The notes below the pieces were generated by a model. The model was not told where the DNA came from. It worked only from the letters and a program-made list of their open reading frames with translations, and did no database searches. Position numbers and translations under genes: made by a program. From assembly GCF_001713395.1 (NCBI RefSeq), contig NZ_CP016450.1, positions 1,860,001 through 1,924,000 of the forward strand: 64,000 nucleotides of DNA, written 5' to 3'. Below, piece after piece: positions 8,743 through 18,200 of the stretch (position 1 is its first letter; every line of letters begins with the position of its first letter). The stretch comes from Sinorhizobium sp. RAC02 (GTDB lineage Bacteria; Pseudomonadota; Alphaproteobacteria; Rhizobiales; Rhizobiaceae).

Positions 8743-8767
8743 AAGGCCCCGCACGAAGCGAGGCCTT
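8743..8767 (-). terminator. Probable terminator of RTX gene 1
   Basis: AAGGCCCCGC / GCGAGGCCTT with an ACGAA loop. The single mismatch becomes a G-U pair only when read as reverse-strand RNA, which fits termination of the gene at 8807-10159. The T tract after it is short (CCTTTAC). Confidence 0.55.
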
Positions 8768-8806
8768 ATGAAGAAAGGGCAGGCACCTCGGTTCGATATC
8801 CTTAAA

Positions 8807-10159
8807 CTACAAAATGAAGTCGGAGGCTTTTAGATCGATCGTACCGTCAAGTCGGATTGAAAAGTCGATGCCAGCGTCACCGTTCAGGTCGCCGTAGAGG
8901 AAGGTATCGCCGCCTTTCTTCAAATAGCGAAGCTCTCCGGCCTTCTCGCTGAATTCTTTCGTTCCGACGAAAGTGAAGGCCTGATTGCCAGCAATCGTCG
9001 AACGCGCGTCGATTTCGGACAGGTCGATCTTGTCTTTCTCGGTTCGCGAGAAATCGTAGATCGTGTCCCGGGAGATCACCAGGCTGTCCTTATAGGACTT
9101 CAGGACAAACATGTCCGCGCCGCTACCGCCATAGAGTTTGTCTGCTCCCAATCCGCCGATCAGCTTGTCATTGCCCCCACCGCCTTTGAGCGTGTCGTTG
9201 CCGGCGGCGCCGGACAGTGTATTGCGACCGGAATTACCGGCGATAACGTTGTTGAGTGCGTTGCCCGTACCGTTCAAATCACTCGCCGTCTTCAGCACGA
9301 GATTTTCGACATTCGCGACCAGGGCATAGCTTATCAGAGCGTTGACGATATCTGTGCCTTCGTTTGCCTTTTCCGTGACGACATCCCGCGCGTCCTCGAC
9401 AACGAACGTGTCGTTGCCAAGCCCTCCGAACATGCGGTCGGCGCCCGCCCGCCCGTCGAGAACGTTTGCGGCGCTGGTTCCCACCAACGTGTTGTTAAGG
9501 GCGTTGCCAGTGCCATTGAGCGCCTTTGACCCCGTCAGGGTCAGGACGTCGACATTGTTCGAAAGCGTGTAGGAAACGGAACTAAAAACCCGATCGTATC
9601 CTTCGCCGGCATATTCCCAGACGACATCGCGAACATTATCGACATGGTAGGCATCGTCCCCTTCCTCGCCAAGCAGGATATCCCGCCCGGCACCACCATC
9701 GAGATCGTCGTTGCCACGTCCGCCGATGATTGTGTCGTCCCCATTGTAACCGAACAGGGAATCGCCAAGCCCCTCCCCCACAATCCTGTCGTCGCCGTTG
9801 AAAATAAGCGCGGCGATCTGCCCGGCGGTCAAGGACCCATCGAAATTGATCAAATCGAGACCAAATCCCGATATTCTGTAGGAACCAAGCTCCTCATCGT
9901 CGTAAAACGTCCGCCATTGATAGTCGAATTGCGTGACGATTCCGGTGAAAGATGTCAGTTCAAATGTGTCAGGATCAACAATATACTCAAATTCACCCGT
10001 GAAAGTATATTGATACTCCTCATATACACTCCACATTTCCGCATAATATATTTCATCTGTCGTCGTCGTCCCTGGTTCTAATTGTGTCTCCGCCTTCCAC
10101 ATTTCGAGAAAATCGAGACCAACACCCTTCGTTCCACCGGATCCGTAAAAAACAGCCAT
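8807..10159 (-). CDS. RTX-repeat protein with type I secretion C-terminus, paralogue 1
   Basis: A 450-residue protein. The first ~115 residues (MAVFYGSGGTKGVGLDFLEM onward) form a beta-rich domain I do not recognise, shared only with the neighbour at 10546-11979. The rest holds calcium-binding nonapeptides in groups: GYNGDDTIIGGRGNDDLDGG, a middle GLGNDTFVVED repeat pair of the kind that alternates with NGTGNALNN spacers, and a C-terminal GGGGNDKLIGGLGADKLYGG block. It ends in a serralysin-like C-terminal domain (GNQAFTFVGT, GDLNGDAGIDFSI) and the tail ASDFIL, the usual type I export signal. There is no N-terminal signal peptide and no protease motif. MAVF is chosen as start because the paralogue starts there. 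No ABC exporter genes lie in the window. Confidence 0.88.
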   Translation of the reverse strand: MAVFYGSGGTKGVGLDFLEMWKAETQLEPGTTTTDEIYYAEMWSVYEEYQYTFTGEFEYIVDPDTFELTSFTGIVTQFDYQWRTFYDDEELGSYRISGFGLDLINFDGSLTAGQIAALIFNGDDRIVGEGLGDSLFGYNGDDTIIGGRGNDDLDGGAGRDILLGEEGDDAYHVDNVRDVVWEYAGEGYDRVFSSVSYTLSNNVDVLTLTGSKALNGTGNALNNTLVGTSAANVLDGRAGADRMFGGLGNDTFVVEDARDVVTEKANEGTDIVNALISYALVANVENLVLKTASDLNGTGNALNNVIAGNSGRNTLSGAAGNDTLKGGGGNDKLIGGLGADKLYGGSGADMFVLKSYKDSLVISRDTIYDFSRTEKDKIDLSEIDARSTIAGNQAFTFVGTKEFSEKAGELRYLKKGGDTFLYGDLNGDAGIDFSIRLDGTIDLKASDFIL

Positions 10160-10493
10160 ATACCCATCCCTCACATATTGTCGATCTTCATGTTGCATGC
10201 CGTTTACACGAAAACCAATTCAAACCAAGGCGGAATACCGCATGCAGAACAAAACCTCACCCCCCAACTGGAGTATACTCGTTGCGGCGATTTCTTTTTG
10301 CTTTTCCTGGGCTGAGACCCTACCAATCAACCCCTACGCATTGCACCGTGGCAGTGGCGCGTTTGCGATATAACGCGATCGCGCAACACCGAAGCGACCC
10401 AAGCACAGTAAGAATGAAGCCTGGCGGATATTACGAGAAGGTTCGATGCAATGCTGGGACGTGGGGCCGGTTGATATGCGCGGCACACAAAAA
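10160..10493. other. Intergenic region between the two RTX paralogues
   Basis: 334 bases before the terminator. They include an AT-rich leader just upstream of RTX gene 1 and no reading frame with family features. A short GGGCTGAGACCCTACC string resembles part of a thiamine riboswitch but the rest of that fold is absent. Confidence 0.6.
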
Positions 10494-10512
10494 GCCCCGC
10501 ACACAGCGGGGC
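10494..10512 (-). terminator. Rho-independent terminator of RTX gene 2
   Basis: GCCCCGC-ACACA-GCGGGGC, followed on the reverse strand by TTTTTGTG. It lies 34 bases beyond the stop codon of the gene at 10546-11979, so the two RTX paralogues are separately transcribed. Confidence 0.85.
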
Positions 10513-10545
10513 CTTGATTGAACCAAAAGCGATGGTGGTCGTTCA

Positions 10546-11979
10546 TCACAGGATGAAATCGGAACTCTTCAGATCGAACACGCCCTTGAGGCGGATTGAG
10601 AAATCGATACCGGCATCACCGTCGAGGTCGCCATAGATAAAGGTCTCACCGGCCTTGTTGAAATAACGCAGTTCGCCACCCTTGTCGCTGAACGCTTTCG
10701 TGCCAACGAAGGTGAAGGCCTGGTTGCCTGTCGCCGTTGTACGCGCGTCGATGATGGACAGATCGATTTTGTCCTGCTGCGATTGAGAGAAGTCATAGAT
10801 CGTGTCCCGCGACGCCAGCACGCTGTCCCTGAAGGATTGCAGGATGAAAGTGTCCGCTCCGACGCCGCCATAGAGCTTTTCGGCGCCCCGACCGCCGGTC
10901 AGCGTGTCATTGCCCTGATCGCCATGGAGCGTATCGTTGTCCTTCCCGCCGATCAGCGTGTCGTTGCCCCCATTGCCATAGAGCGTATCGTTGCCATCCC
11001 CCGCGTTGAGAAGGTTCGCGTCATCATTGCCGCGGATATTGTTGGCAAGCGCATTGCCCACGCCAAACAGGTTCCCGTGGCCTCGAAGCACAAGATTTTC
11101 GACATGAGAATCGAGCGTATAGTTTATCGAGGCGATGACGAGGTCGGTGCCTGCATTGCTTGATTCATATACAGAATCACCGTCGCTCTGGACGAAGTAG
11201 GTATCGTCACCGAGCCCCCCATACATGGCATCATCACCATCCATCCCGTTGAGAATGTTTGCTGCGTCGTTTCCAAAGAGAGTATTGGATCCTGCGTTAC
11301 CGGTGCCGTTGATTGCCCCAGCCCCAGTCAGGCGCAGGTCGTCAACGTTCCCTGGCAAAGTGTAGGAAATTGAGCTGAAGACCAGATCATCGCCCTCGCC
11401 CGCAAACTCCCGTACGATGTCGCGCGCGTTGTCGACATAGTAGACATCATCGCCTTGGTTGCCCGTCATGATGTCGCGGCCGGATCCTCCGTTGAGGATA
11501 TCGCGACCAGTGCCGCCAATGATCGTATCGTTGCCACCGTAACCGTAAAGCACATTTGTATAGGGAGCGTCGAAGCCGACATCGGGGCGTGCCACGCCTT
11601 CGATTTTGTCGTCTCCGGCAAAAATGAGCATGGAGAGCTGCACTGCAGTTAACGAACCGTCGAATTTACTGATGTCGAGGCTGAAGTCAGAGATTCTGGA
11701 CGACGCCTCCTCGAAGCCGTTGAGCGTCTCTTCCCAATGATAGTCGAACTGCGTGACCGCTCCGGTTAAAGACGTGAGTTCCAGCGTAGCGGGATCCACA
11801 CTGTACTCAAAGGATCCGGTTAGTGTGTACTCATCAATCCTGCTGCCAGAATGTGCCGTTTCATAATGGATTTCATTCGTGACCGTTGTGCCCGGCTCCC
11901 ATTCGGCGGCGGCCTTCCACATGGTGAGAAAATTGAGCGCCGTGCTTCTCGTATCACCTGAACCAAAAAAAACAGCCAT
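10546..11979 (-). CDS. RTX-repeat protein with type I secretion C-terminus, paralogue 2
   Basis: A 477-residue paralogue of the previous gene: the same unrecognised N-terminal domain (MAVFFGSGDTRSTALNFLTM, then FEYSVDPATLELTSLTGAVT and TQFDYHW), RTX nonapeptide blocks (GYGGNDTIIGGTGRDILNGG; GDGNDTLYGNGGNDTLIGGK; GDQGNDTLTGGRGAEKLYGG), and an almost identical secretion domain ending SSDFIL. Calcium outside the cell would fold the repeats into beta-rolls. GGAGGATGTAGGGAT precedes the ATG. The export machinery must be encoded elsewhere. Possible roles are surface adhesion, biofilm matrix or host contact; nothing in the sequence decides. Confidence 0.88.
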   Translation of the reverse strand: MAVFFGSGDTRSTALNFLTMWKAAAEWEPGTTVTNEIHYETAHSGSRIDEYTLTGSFEYSVDPATLELTSLTGAVTQFDYHWEETLNGFEEASSRISDFSLDISKFDGSLTAVQLSMLIFAGDDKIEGVARPDVGFDAPYTNVLYGYGGNDTIIGGTGRDILNGGSGRDIMTGNQGDDVYYVDNARDIVREFAGEGDDLVFSSISYTLPGNVDDLRLTGAGAINGTGNAGSNTLFGNDAANILNGMDGDDAMYGGLGDDTYFVQSDGDSVYESSNAGTDLVIASINYTLDSHVENLVLRGHGNLFGVGNALANNIRGNDDANLLNAGDGNDTLYGNGGNDTLIGGKDNDTLHGDQGNDTLTGGRGAEKLYGGVGADTFILQSFRDSVLASRDTIYDFSQSQQDKIDLSIIDARTTATGNQAFTFVGTKAFSDKGGELRYFNKAGETFIYGDLDGDAGIDFSIRLKGVFDLKSSDFIL

Positions 11980-12334
11980 ATCCCTACATCCTCCGCGCAA
12001 GACCAGAATGCTCGCATGACGTTTATAGGGCCGTCAACTCAATTTCAGGCTAGAGAGTTTCCCCTTTTCTTGAATCGGGAGGATTCTGGATAGGATTATT
12101 TTTTGCGATCCAGTATCTGGCTGTAAGGAGCCGGCATCGGATGATCCATGCCTCCTCTCGCGCTTTTCGCAGGCGCGCCTTTTCGTAATGCAGACATCGC
12201 CTCGCACCTGTCGTGAAATGTTTGAAAGGGCGCTTCATTTTGAGGACCTAGCGGATCCCTTTATGTTCCAAGGCATCAGCCCGCAAACCCTTAACAATCG
12301 GGTGTTCGGTATTTTCAGCATCGCTGAACGGAAC
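11980..12334. other. Intergenic region between RTX gene 2 and tRNA-Ser
   Basis: 355 bases. I see no gene. An imperfect inverted repeat (CTCGCGCTTTTCGCAGGCGCG, around 12156-12180) might form a hairpin. The stretch next to the RTX start probably holds its promoter. Confidence 0.55.
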
Positions 12335-12424
12335 TGGCGGAGAAGAAGGGATTCGAACCCTCGATACCCTTCCGGGTATACTCCCTTAGCAGGGGAGCGC
12401 CTTCGACCACTCGGCCACCTCTCC
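12335..12424 (-). tRNA. tRNA-Ser (anticodon GCU)
   Basis: The reverse strand folds as a 90-base class II tRNA: acceptor GGAGAGG pairing with CTTCTCC (including G-U), D-arm with GGCCGAGTGGTCGAAGGC, anticodon stem CTCCC-CTGCTAA-GGGAG giving anticodon GCU for AGC/AGU codons, a long variable arm (TATACCCGGAAGGGTAT), T-arm with GGTTCGAATCC, and an encoded CCA at 12335-12337. tRNA-Ser genes are common integration sites, but I see no element boundary at its 3' end. Confidence 0.97.
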
Positions 12425-12726
12425 GCTCGCCGCCCTGATACGGGCAAAGCCCTCGGTGATCAAGAGCTTTTTGGAGAAAAGGCTGAAAAGCGCTTTCAAT
12501 ATATACAGGTATGTATGGTGGGGAGCCGTAAAGGCTCCTGAGATCGATCAACAGCGGCGTGATTGGCGCACCGGACGACGTGCTTCACGGTCGATATGCC
12601 CCCTGCCTGCAAAATTCCCCGGTTCCGCCTCGAAATCGCCGCCCGCAGCGACTCTGTTCAACAACTGTTCAGCTTGTCGGCGATAGATATCGTGCAACAG
12701 GCCGTTGATGCGGAAAGGAAACGGAA
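12425..12726. other. Intergenic region between tRNA-Ser and RTX gene 3
   Basis: 302 bases serving both divergent units. A small GGAGCC-GTAAA-GGCTCC hairpin lies near 12522-12538. No gene can be supported. Confidence 0.55.
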
Positions 12727-13839
12727 ATGGTTGTGGTTGTTAAAGGCACGAACGGTGACGATCTCATCGTACAGAATTCCCGGGGCCCGATGGATGTCTT
12801 CGCCTATGGCGGCGACGACGAAATCATTTTGAACCGCGTCGATAGCCGCGGCGGTGACAATTATGTCGAGGCCGGCAGCGGCAATGATATCGTTCGCAAC
12901 AGCTTCGAGGGCAGCAACGATATCTATCTCGGTTCAGGCAACGACATCTACATCCATAGCGGCGCAGCGAAGGCCGCAGGCGAGTATGACGTCGTCAGCG
13001 GCGGTGATGGCAACGACCTATTCAAGGTGAAGACCTATCAGAGTGTCTATAACGGCGACACCGGAAACGATACCTTCTACTCCGTCGGCTTCAAGAACAC
13101 CTTCAACGGCGGTTCCGGCACCGACACGATCAACTATTCGCTGCAGGATTCGAGCAGCGAAAAGGGCCGCGGCATCTATGTCGATCTCGATGAAGGCTAC
13201 GCCAAGGCCGTTACGGGTCGCCTGGAGAAGCTGACGAGCATCGAGAACGTCGTCGGCACTGCTTATGCCGACACGCTGATCGGTACCGCGGGCAATAATA
13301 TCCTCAAGGGCGGCAGCGGCAACGACCAGCTCGAAGGGCTTGCCGGCAACGACCGGCTTTATGGCGGCAACGGCGTGGACATAATCTACGGCGACGATGG
13401 CAATGACGACCTCTATGGCGAGGCCGGCAACGACCGTCTGTACGGCGGCAACGGCAATGACGATCTCGTCGGCGGCTCCGGCAACGACCTCCTCGTTGGC
13501 GGTGCGGGCAACGATTTCCTCGTCGGCGGCACCGGCGCTGACACGTTCCGCTTCACGAAAACATCCGACAGCCGCGTGGGTTCGCTGCGCGACGTCATCG
13601 ACGACTTCAACCCGGACAGCCAGGGCGATGTCATCGACCTGCGCGACATCGACGCCAATACCGGTCGCAGCGGCAACCAGGCCTTCGAATTCATCGGCAA
13701 GGCTTCGTTCTCCGGCACGGCAGGCGAATTGCGCTACTCCGGCACGGTCATCTCGGGCGACATCAATGGCGACGGCCGCGCGGATTTCGAGATCAATGCC
13801 GGGCTGACGAAGTACTACGTGGACGACTTCCTGCTCTGA
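12727..13839 (+). CDS. RTX-repeat calcium-binding protein, type I secreted
   Basis: A 370-residue protein (MVVVVKGTNGDDLIVQNSRG) that is RTX-like nearly throughout. Degenerate repeats occupy residues 1-150, a DUF-like spacer with RLEKLTSIENVVGT (about 155-180) links to eight or so regular GGxGNDxLx nonapeptides (about 185-275), and the end is a serralysin-type C-terminal domain with GNQAFEFIGKASF, GDINGDGRADFEI and the export tail DDFLL. It lacks the N-terminal domain of the two paralogues across the tRNA. GGAAAGGAAACGGAA precedes the ATG. It likely uses the same unlinked type I exporter as the other two because the C-termini match in layout. Confidence 0.9.
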   Translation: MVVVVKGTNGDDLIVQNSRGPMDVFAYGGDDEIILNRVDSRGGDNYVEAGSGNDIVRNSFEGSNDIYLGSGNDIYIHSGAAKAAGEYDVVSGGDGNDLFKVKTYQSVYNGDTGNDTFYSVGFKNTFNGGSGTDTINYSLQDSSSEKGRGIYVDLDEGYAKAVTGRLEKLTSIENVVGTAYADTLIGTAGNNILKGGSGNDQLEGLAGNDRLYGGNGVDIIYGDDGNDDLYGEAGNDRLYGGNGNDDLVGGSGNDLLVGGAGNDFLVGGTGADTFRFTKTSDSRVGSLRDVIDDFNPDSQGDVIDLRDIDANTGRSGNQAFEFIGKASFSGTAGELRYSGTVISGDINGDGRADFEINAGLTKYYVDDFLL

Positions 13840-13861
13840 TCCGAAACAGGCACGCAGACAG

Positions 13862-13894
13862 GCAAACGCCGGGGCTTCTTGCTCCGGCGTTTGC
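13862..13894. terminator. Bidirectional terminator between RTX gene 3 and marR
   Basis: An 11-bp stem (GCAAACGCCGG / CCGGCGTTTGC) around GGCTTCTTGCT, followed on the forward strand by TTTTG. It separates two convergent genes. Confidence 0.75.
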
Positions 13895-13902
13895 TTTTGT
13901 GC

Positions 13903-14364
13903 TCACCCGCGAACCAGACGTGCAAGCTCGTTCGCAAGCTGTTCGGCATCTGTATTTGAGAGCTTTTCGCCAAGATGGCGTTCAATGGAGGCGCCGTAGA
14001 CCGTCCATATGCGCTGCTGCATCGCGCGACCCGCCTCTGTGACGAGAACCCAGCGGCCACGGCCGTCTTGCGGTAAAATTTCGCGGCGGACGAGGCCTGC
14101 CGCTTCCATCCGGTCGAGAAGCCGGGAGAGGTTGTGTTGCGCAAGCAATGTGTGCGCCTCGATTTCGAAGGGCCGCAACCTCCCCTTTTCCGCGCGCACC
14201 AGTTCCCAAAGCACGTCGTACCAGCCGAGCGGCGGCAGATCCGCGGCTTTCAGATCCTGCTCGATGGCGGCCAGGAGAACGCGCTGCGTGCGCATGAGCG
14301 CGATCCAGAGCCGTGTCGTGGCGGCGGAGGGCGTGGGGGTCTGGTCGGGTGACGAGTCGGACAT
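13903..14364 (-). CDS. MarR-family transcriptional regulator
   Basis: A 153-residue winged-helix repressor. The DNA-binding part is visible as LRPFEIEAHTLLAQHNLSRL (recognition helix) with the wing around REILPQDGRGRWVLVTEAG, and flanking helices form the dimer interface. I start it at MSDSSPDQ (14364) because the first palindromic operator lies just upstream; two earlier in-frame ATGs would place the operator inside the gene. It is divergent from a glutathione S-transferase gene. This layout, with operator copies between the two, implies autorepression and control of the transferase, released by a small electrophilic or aromatic ligand (inferred from the family). Confidence 0.9.
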   Translation of the reverse strand: MSDSSPDQTPTPSAATTRLWIALMRTQRVLLAAIEQDLKAADLPPLGWYDVLWELVRAEKGRLRPFEIEAHTLLAQHNLSRLLDRMEAAGLVRREILPQDGRGRWVLVTEAGRAMQQRIWTVYGASIERHLGEKLSNTDAEQLANELARLVRG

Positions 14365-14366
14365 AG

Positions 14367-14378
14367 ATGCAATTACAT
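14367..14378. promoter_or_regulatory. Probable MarR operator, marR-proximal
   Basis: ATGCAATTACAT, one mismatch from the perfect palindrome 43 bases away, and followed by the same TCATCT flank. It adjoins the marR start codon. Confidence 0.6.
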
Positions 14379-14409
14379 TCATCTTGACGGCAAAGGCAAG
14401 GGTGCATAT

Positions 14410-14421
14410 ATGCAATTGCAT
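14410..14421. promoter_or_regulatory. Probable MarR operator, GST-proximal
   Basis: ATGCAATTGCAT is a perfect 12-base palindrome 24 bases upstream of the transferase ATG. The 43-base centre-to-centre spacing to the other copy is close to four helical turns, so two dimers could bind the same DNA face. Confidence 0.65.
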
Positions 14422-14444
14422 TCATCTCGAACCGGAGACACGCC

Positions 14445-15146
14445 ATGCCTCACCCCACTCCCACGACTGGCGCCACGCTCACCCTGGTTAGCCATCACCT
14501 CTGCCCCTATGTCCAGCGCGCTGCCATAGCACTTGCCGAAAAAGGCGTGGCCTTTGAACGCCGCACGGTCGACCTTGCCGCAAAGCCCGACTGGTTTCTC
14601 GCCATGTCGCCGCTCGGCAAGGTGCCACTCCTCGTCATCCGGCGGGAGGATGGCAGCGAAGCGGTGCTGTTCGAAAGTGCGGTCATCTGCGAGTATCTGG
14701 AAGATACGCAGACGGGTAGACCGCTTCATCCAGCCGATCCGCTCGTGCGAGCACAACATCGCGGCTGGATGGAGTTCGGTTCCTCCATCCTGTCGGATCT
14801 CTGGGGATTCGAGACCGCCAGCGACGCCGAAACCTACGCGACGAAACGCCAGGCTCTCACCGAAAAATTCAGGCGGGTCGAAGCCGCTCTCGGCAATGGT
14901 CCCTTCTTTGCCGGCGAACATTTCAGCCTCGTCGATGCCGTTTTCGCCCCGATCTTCCGCTATTTCGACGTCTTCGACACGGTGACACCCACGGGCGTTT
15001 TTGACGGGCTTGAAAAAGTTTCCGCCTGGCGTGCTGCCCTGATGCAACGCCCGAGTGTGCGCACGGCAGTGGCGGAGGACTACCCGGAACGATTGAAGGT
15101 CTTTCTGAAGGATCACGACGCCTGGCTGCTCAAATTGGCCGCCTGA
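14445..15146 (+). CDS. Glutathione S-transferase family protein
   Basis: A 233-residue cytosolic GST-fold protein. The thioredoxin-like N-terminal domain (about 10-95) shows CPYVQR, where the cysteine suits omega/beta-type thiol chemistry, GKVPLLV with the cis-proline, and ESAVICEYLED which binds the glutathione gamma-glutamyl group. The helical domain (about 100-220) has the N-capping motif FSLVDAVFAPIFRY. It probably conjugates or reduces electrophiles and is controlled by the divergent MarR protein. The exact substrate is unknown. Confidence 0.92.
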   Translation: MPHPTPTTGATLTLVSHHLCPYVQRAAIALAEKGVAFERRTVDLAAKPDWFLAMSPLGKVPLLVIRREDGSEAVLFESAVICEYLEDTQTGRPLHPADPLVRAQHRGWMEFGSSILSDLWGFETASDAETYATKRQALTEKFRRVEAALGNGPFFAGEHFSLVDAVFAPIFRYFDVFDTVTPTGVFDGLEKVSAWRAALMQRPSVRTAVAEDYPERLKVFLKDHDAWLLKLAA

Positions 15147-15159
15147 CCGAAGCCCAAAG

Positions 15160-15196
15160 AAAAGCCGCTGGAAACGACCTGTTTCCAGCGGCTTTT
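15160..15196. terminator. Bidirectional terminator with a 16-bp perfect stem
   Basis: AAAAGCCGCTGGAAAC pairs fully with GTTTCCAGCGGCTTTT around GACCT. With A and T runs on the two sides it can end both the GST transcript and the convergent caspase-protein transcript. Confidence 0.9.
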
Positions 15197-15219
15197 TGTT
15201 TCAATCCCGACCGGATGGC

Positions 15220-18200
15220 TCAGGTGCGGGCAGCGAGGCGATCGATCGCGTTCTGCGTCGAGGCACCGAAATCACCGTCGATCGGGCCGTTGTAATAGCC
15301 GCGATCCTTGAGGATCTGCTGGAACTCCTTGCGGAACTGCGGCGTGAAATTCGCCGCCGATCCCTTGAGTTCCTGCAGCTTGCCCTGGTCGCCGCCCTCC
15401 ACGCTGGCGGCGGCCCAGCGGGCAGCCTCCTTGGCGTTGGCGCGCGTGCCGAGGCCTTGGTCGTAGAGGCGGGAGAGATTGCCCATGGCGTAGGTGTTGC
15501 CACCGTTCGCTGCCTTCTCGTACCAGTCGCGGGCCTCGTTGTAGTCCTGCTTCACGCCGTTGCCGACGTCGTAGAGCCAGCCGATGGAGGCCATCGAGTA
15601 GTAGTCGTTCTGGGCGGCAGCCTTTTCGTACCAGTTGCGCGCTTCGACATAATCGACCGCCACGCCCAGACCGGACTGGTAGGCATAACCGACCGAGGAC
15701 ATGGCGTTGATGTCGCCGCCTTCCGCGCCCTTCTTGTACCAGTCGAGCGAGGCTGCATAGTCGCGTGTCGTGCCGAGGCCTTCACGGTAGAACCAGCCCA
15801 TCGTCGCCTGTGCATTGGCATAACCCTGTTCGGCTGCCTTGCGGTACCACTTGATCGCCTCGTCATAGTCCTTGCGCGTGCCGTTATAGCCTTCGCGATA
15901 GAGCCAGCCGAGGGAGGCCTGGGCATAGGGGTTGCCAGCATTCGAGGCCTGCTCGAACATTCGGGTGCCCTTGGCCATGTCGACCGCGCCGTCGGTACCG
16001 TAGATCGAGTACCAGGCGAGGTTGGTCAGCGCGTAGAGGTTCCCCTCGTCGGCAGCCTTCTGGTAGTGCTCGCGCGCCTTCGAAAAATTCTTCGCGGCGT
16101 CATGAGCACGGCCGACCATGTTGCGGATCGAGTTGTCCGACGGATTGGCATTGAGTGCCGCTTCGCAGACGGAGATCGCGCGGCCATAGTCGATCTGCGC
16201 GAAGAGCTTGCCGAGGAAGCCCGGGCGCAGGTTCGGTTCGCCGGCAAGTTCGTAGCACTGGTCGGCGTCCGAACCGCTCAGCGTCAGCGTCGACTGATCG
16301 GTCGTGGTGGTTGTCGTCGTGCTCGACAGCGAGCTGCTGTCGTTGCGGCCGGCAGCGAGCTTGTCGATCGCGGCGAGTGTGGCGGCACCGAATTCGCCAT
16401 CCGACGAACCGCTGTAATAGCCGCGTTCCTTGAGAAGGTTCTGCAGCTCCTTGCGGAAGGCGACCGTGAAGTTGGCCGGGGTTTCCTTGAGTTCCTTCAG
16501 CTTGGCGGGATCGCCGCTTTCGACGCTGGCCGCTGCCCAGCGGACAGCCTCCTTGGCGTCTGCCGGCGTGCCGAGGCCCTGGTCGTAGAGACGAGACAGG
16601 TTGCCCATGGCGTAAGCGCTGCCAGAATTGGCGGCCTTCTCATACCAGTAGCGGGCTTCGACATAGTCCTGCTTCACGCCGTTGCCGACGTCATAGAGCC
16701 AGGCGAGCGAGGCCATCGAGTAGGAATCACCGATATTGGCGGCCTTCTCGTACCAGACCTTGGCTTCCGCATAGTTCTGCGCCGTGCCGAGGCCGTTCTG
16801 GTAGGCCCAGCCGAGCGAGGACATGGCGTTGGCGTCGCCGGCGTCCGCAGCCTTGCGGTACCAGGTGAGCGACTGGACGTAATCCTGCGAAACGCCGAGG
16901 CCTTCGCGGTAGAACCAGCCCATCGTCGCCATGGCATTGGCATAGCCCTGGTTGGCCGACTGCTGATACCATTTTACCGCTTCGTTATAGTCCTGGCGCG
17001 TGCCGCCATAGCCTTCGCGGTAGAGCCAGCCGAGCGAGGCCTGGCCATAGGAATTGCCGGCGGTCGAAGCCCTCTCGAGCATCGAGAGGCCCTTCGGCAC
17101 GTCGACCGGGCCATCCGTGCCGTAGATCGAGAACCAGGCAAGGTTGGTGAGCGCGTACATGTTGCCGAGCTCTATCGCCTTTTCGTAGTTGCGACGGGCT
17201 TCGACATAGTTGCGGTCGGCGTCCTGCGCGCGGCCGAGAAGGTTTACCAGCATGCCGTCGGACGGATTTTCGTTGACGGCCTGCGCACAGGCGGAAAGCG
17301 CCCGCTTGGCATCGATCTTCAGGAAGTTGACGCCCAGGAAGCCGGGCAGCGATTGCGGTTCGCCGGCCAGCAGGAAGCAATCCCGCGAGGCGGCCGTTTC
17401 CTTGGAGGCGAGATCGACACTGAGACCCTTCTTCGGTTCGAGTGCTGCGATCAGCTGTTCGGCGCTGCTGCGATGCTGGCTATCCGGATAGCGCTCGATG
17501 AAGCGCTGCAAGGCAGCCGCATCGGTCGATTCCTTCAGGGCATCCCACGCGATTGCCGCCGCATCCTGCCCATCGTTCTGGGTCGCCTCCTGGAGGCTGG
17601 CGAGCTTCTTTTCCGCCAGCATCTTGTAGACCGGATCCTTGCCATGCTTCGAAATGAAGGCATTGATCAGGTCTTCATCGGCGAGATCGCGGATGTTCTG
17701 CCAGTCGGCCGCCGCTTCGGACTGGCCGTTCGGCGAGACCTCCTGCGTATTGCCGCTGTTGGAAATATTGATGTTCACTTCCTTGATGTTCAGGAAGATC
17801 TGCGCACCGCCGAGCGAACCGTAGACGAAGGGCTCCTGCTCGCGATTGGTGGCTTCCACCACTTCGTCGCGCACCTTGCCGAGCGCGATGCGCACGTCGA
17901 GGCCGGGCTCCGTCAGGTATTTCGAGAGTGCCGTCGCGAACGGGCTGTTCATGCCCTCGCCGTCGAGCGCCACCGTACCGGCCTTCGAAGCGAAGGCGAT
18001 CAGCGTGTCGGCCGATTCGGGTTCCACGCGGGCAAGACCGCGCGTCACGGCACGGGTGCCGATCGAACGGGTCATCGACTGCGAGAACGGATTGTTGCGG
18101 CAAGCGTCGAGAATGAAGAGTTTCAGCTTCTTGGCGCCTTCCAGCGACCGCTGGACGCGGTCGATGGCCACGCTCTCGTCCTCGACGTCGCGGTCGCTCT

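Larger units (their letters stand above)
8173..8806. other. Long non-coding region upstream of porin 2 and downstream of RTX gene 1
   Basis: 634 bases with no convincing gene. An AT-rich patch at 8404-8436 could be the porin promoter. The part from about 8573 to 8732 is rich in nested inverted repeats (separate entry). A 76-codon forward frame at 8347-8577 lacks a family resemblance and I do not support it. Confidence 0.6.

Noticed and set aside
10303..10330. GGGCTGAGACCCTACC as a thiamine-pyrophosphate riboswitch
   Set aside because: The second conserved half (CTGATCTGGATAATGCC-like) is absent and the neighbouring genes are RTX proteins.
12235..12447. Reverse frame across the tRNA-Ser
   Set aside because: The DNA folds as a complete class II tRNA with encoded CCA; the frame has no support.
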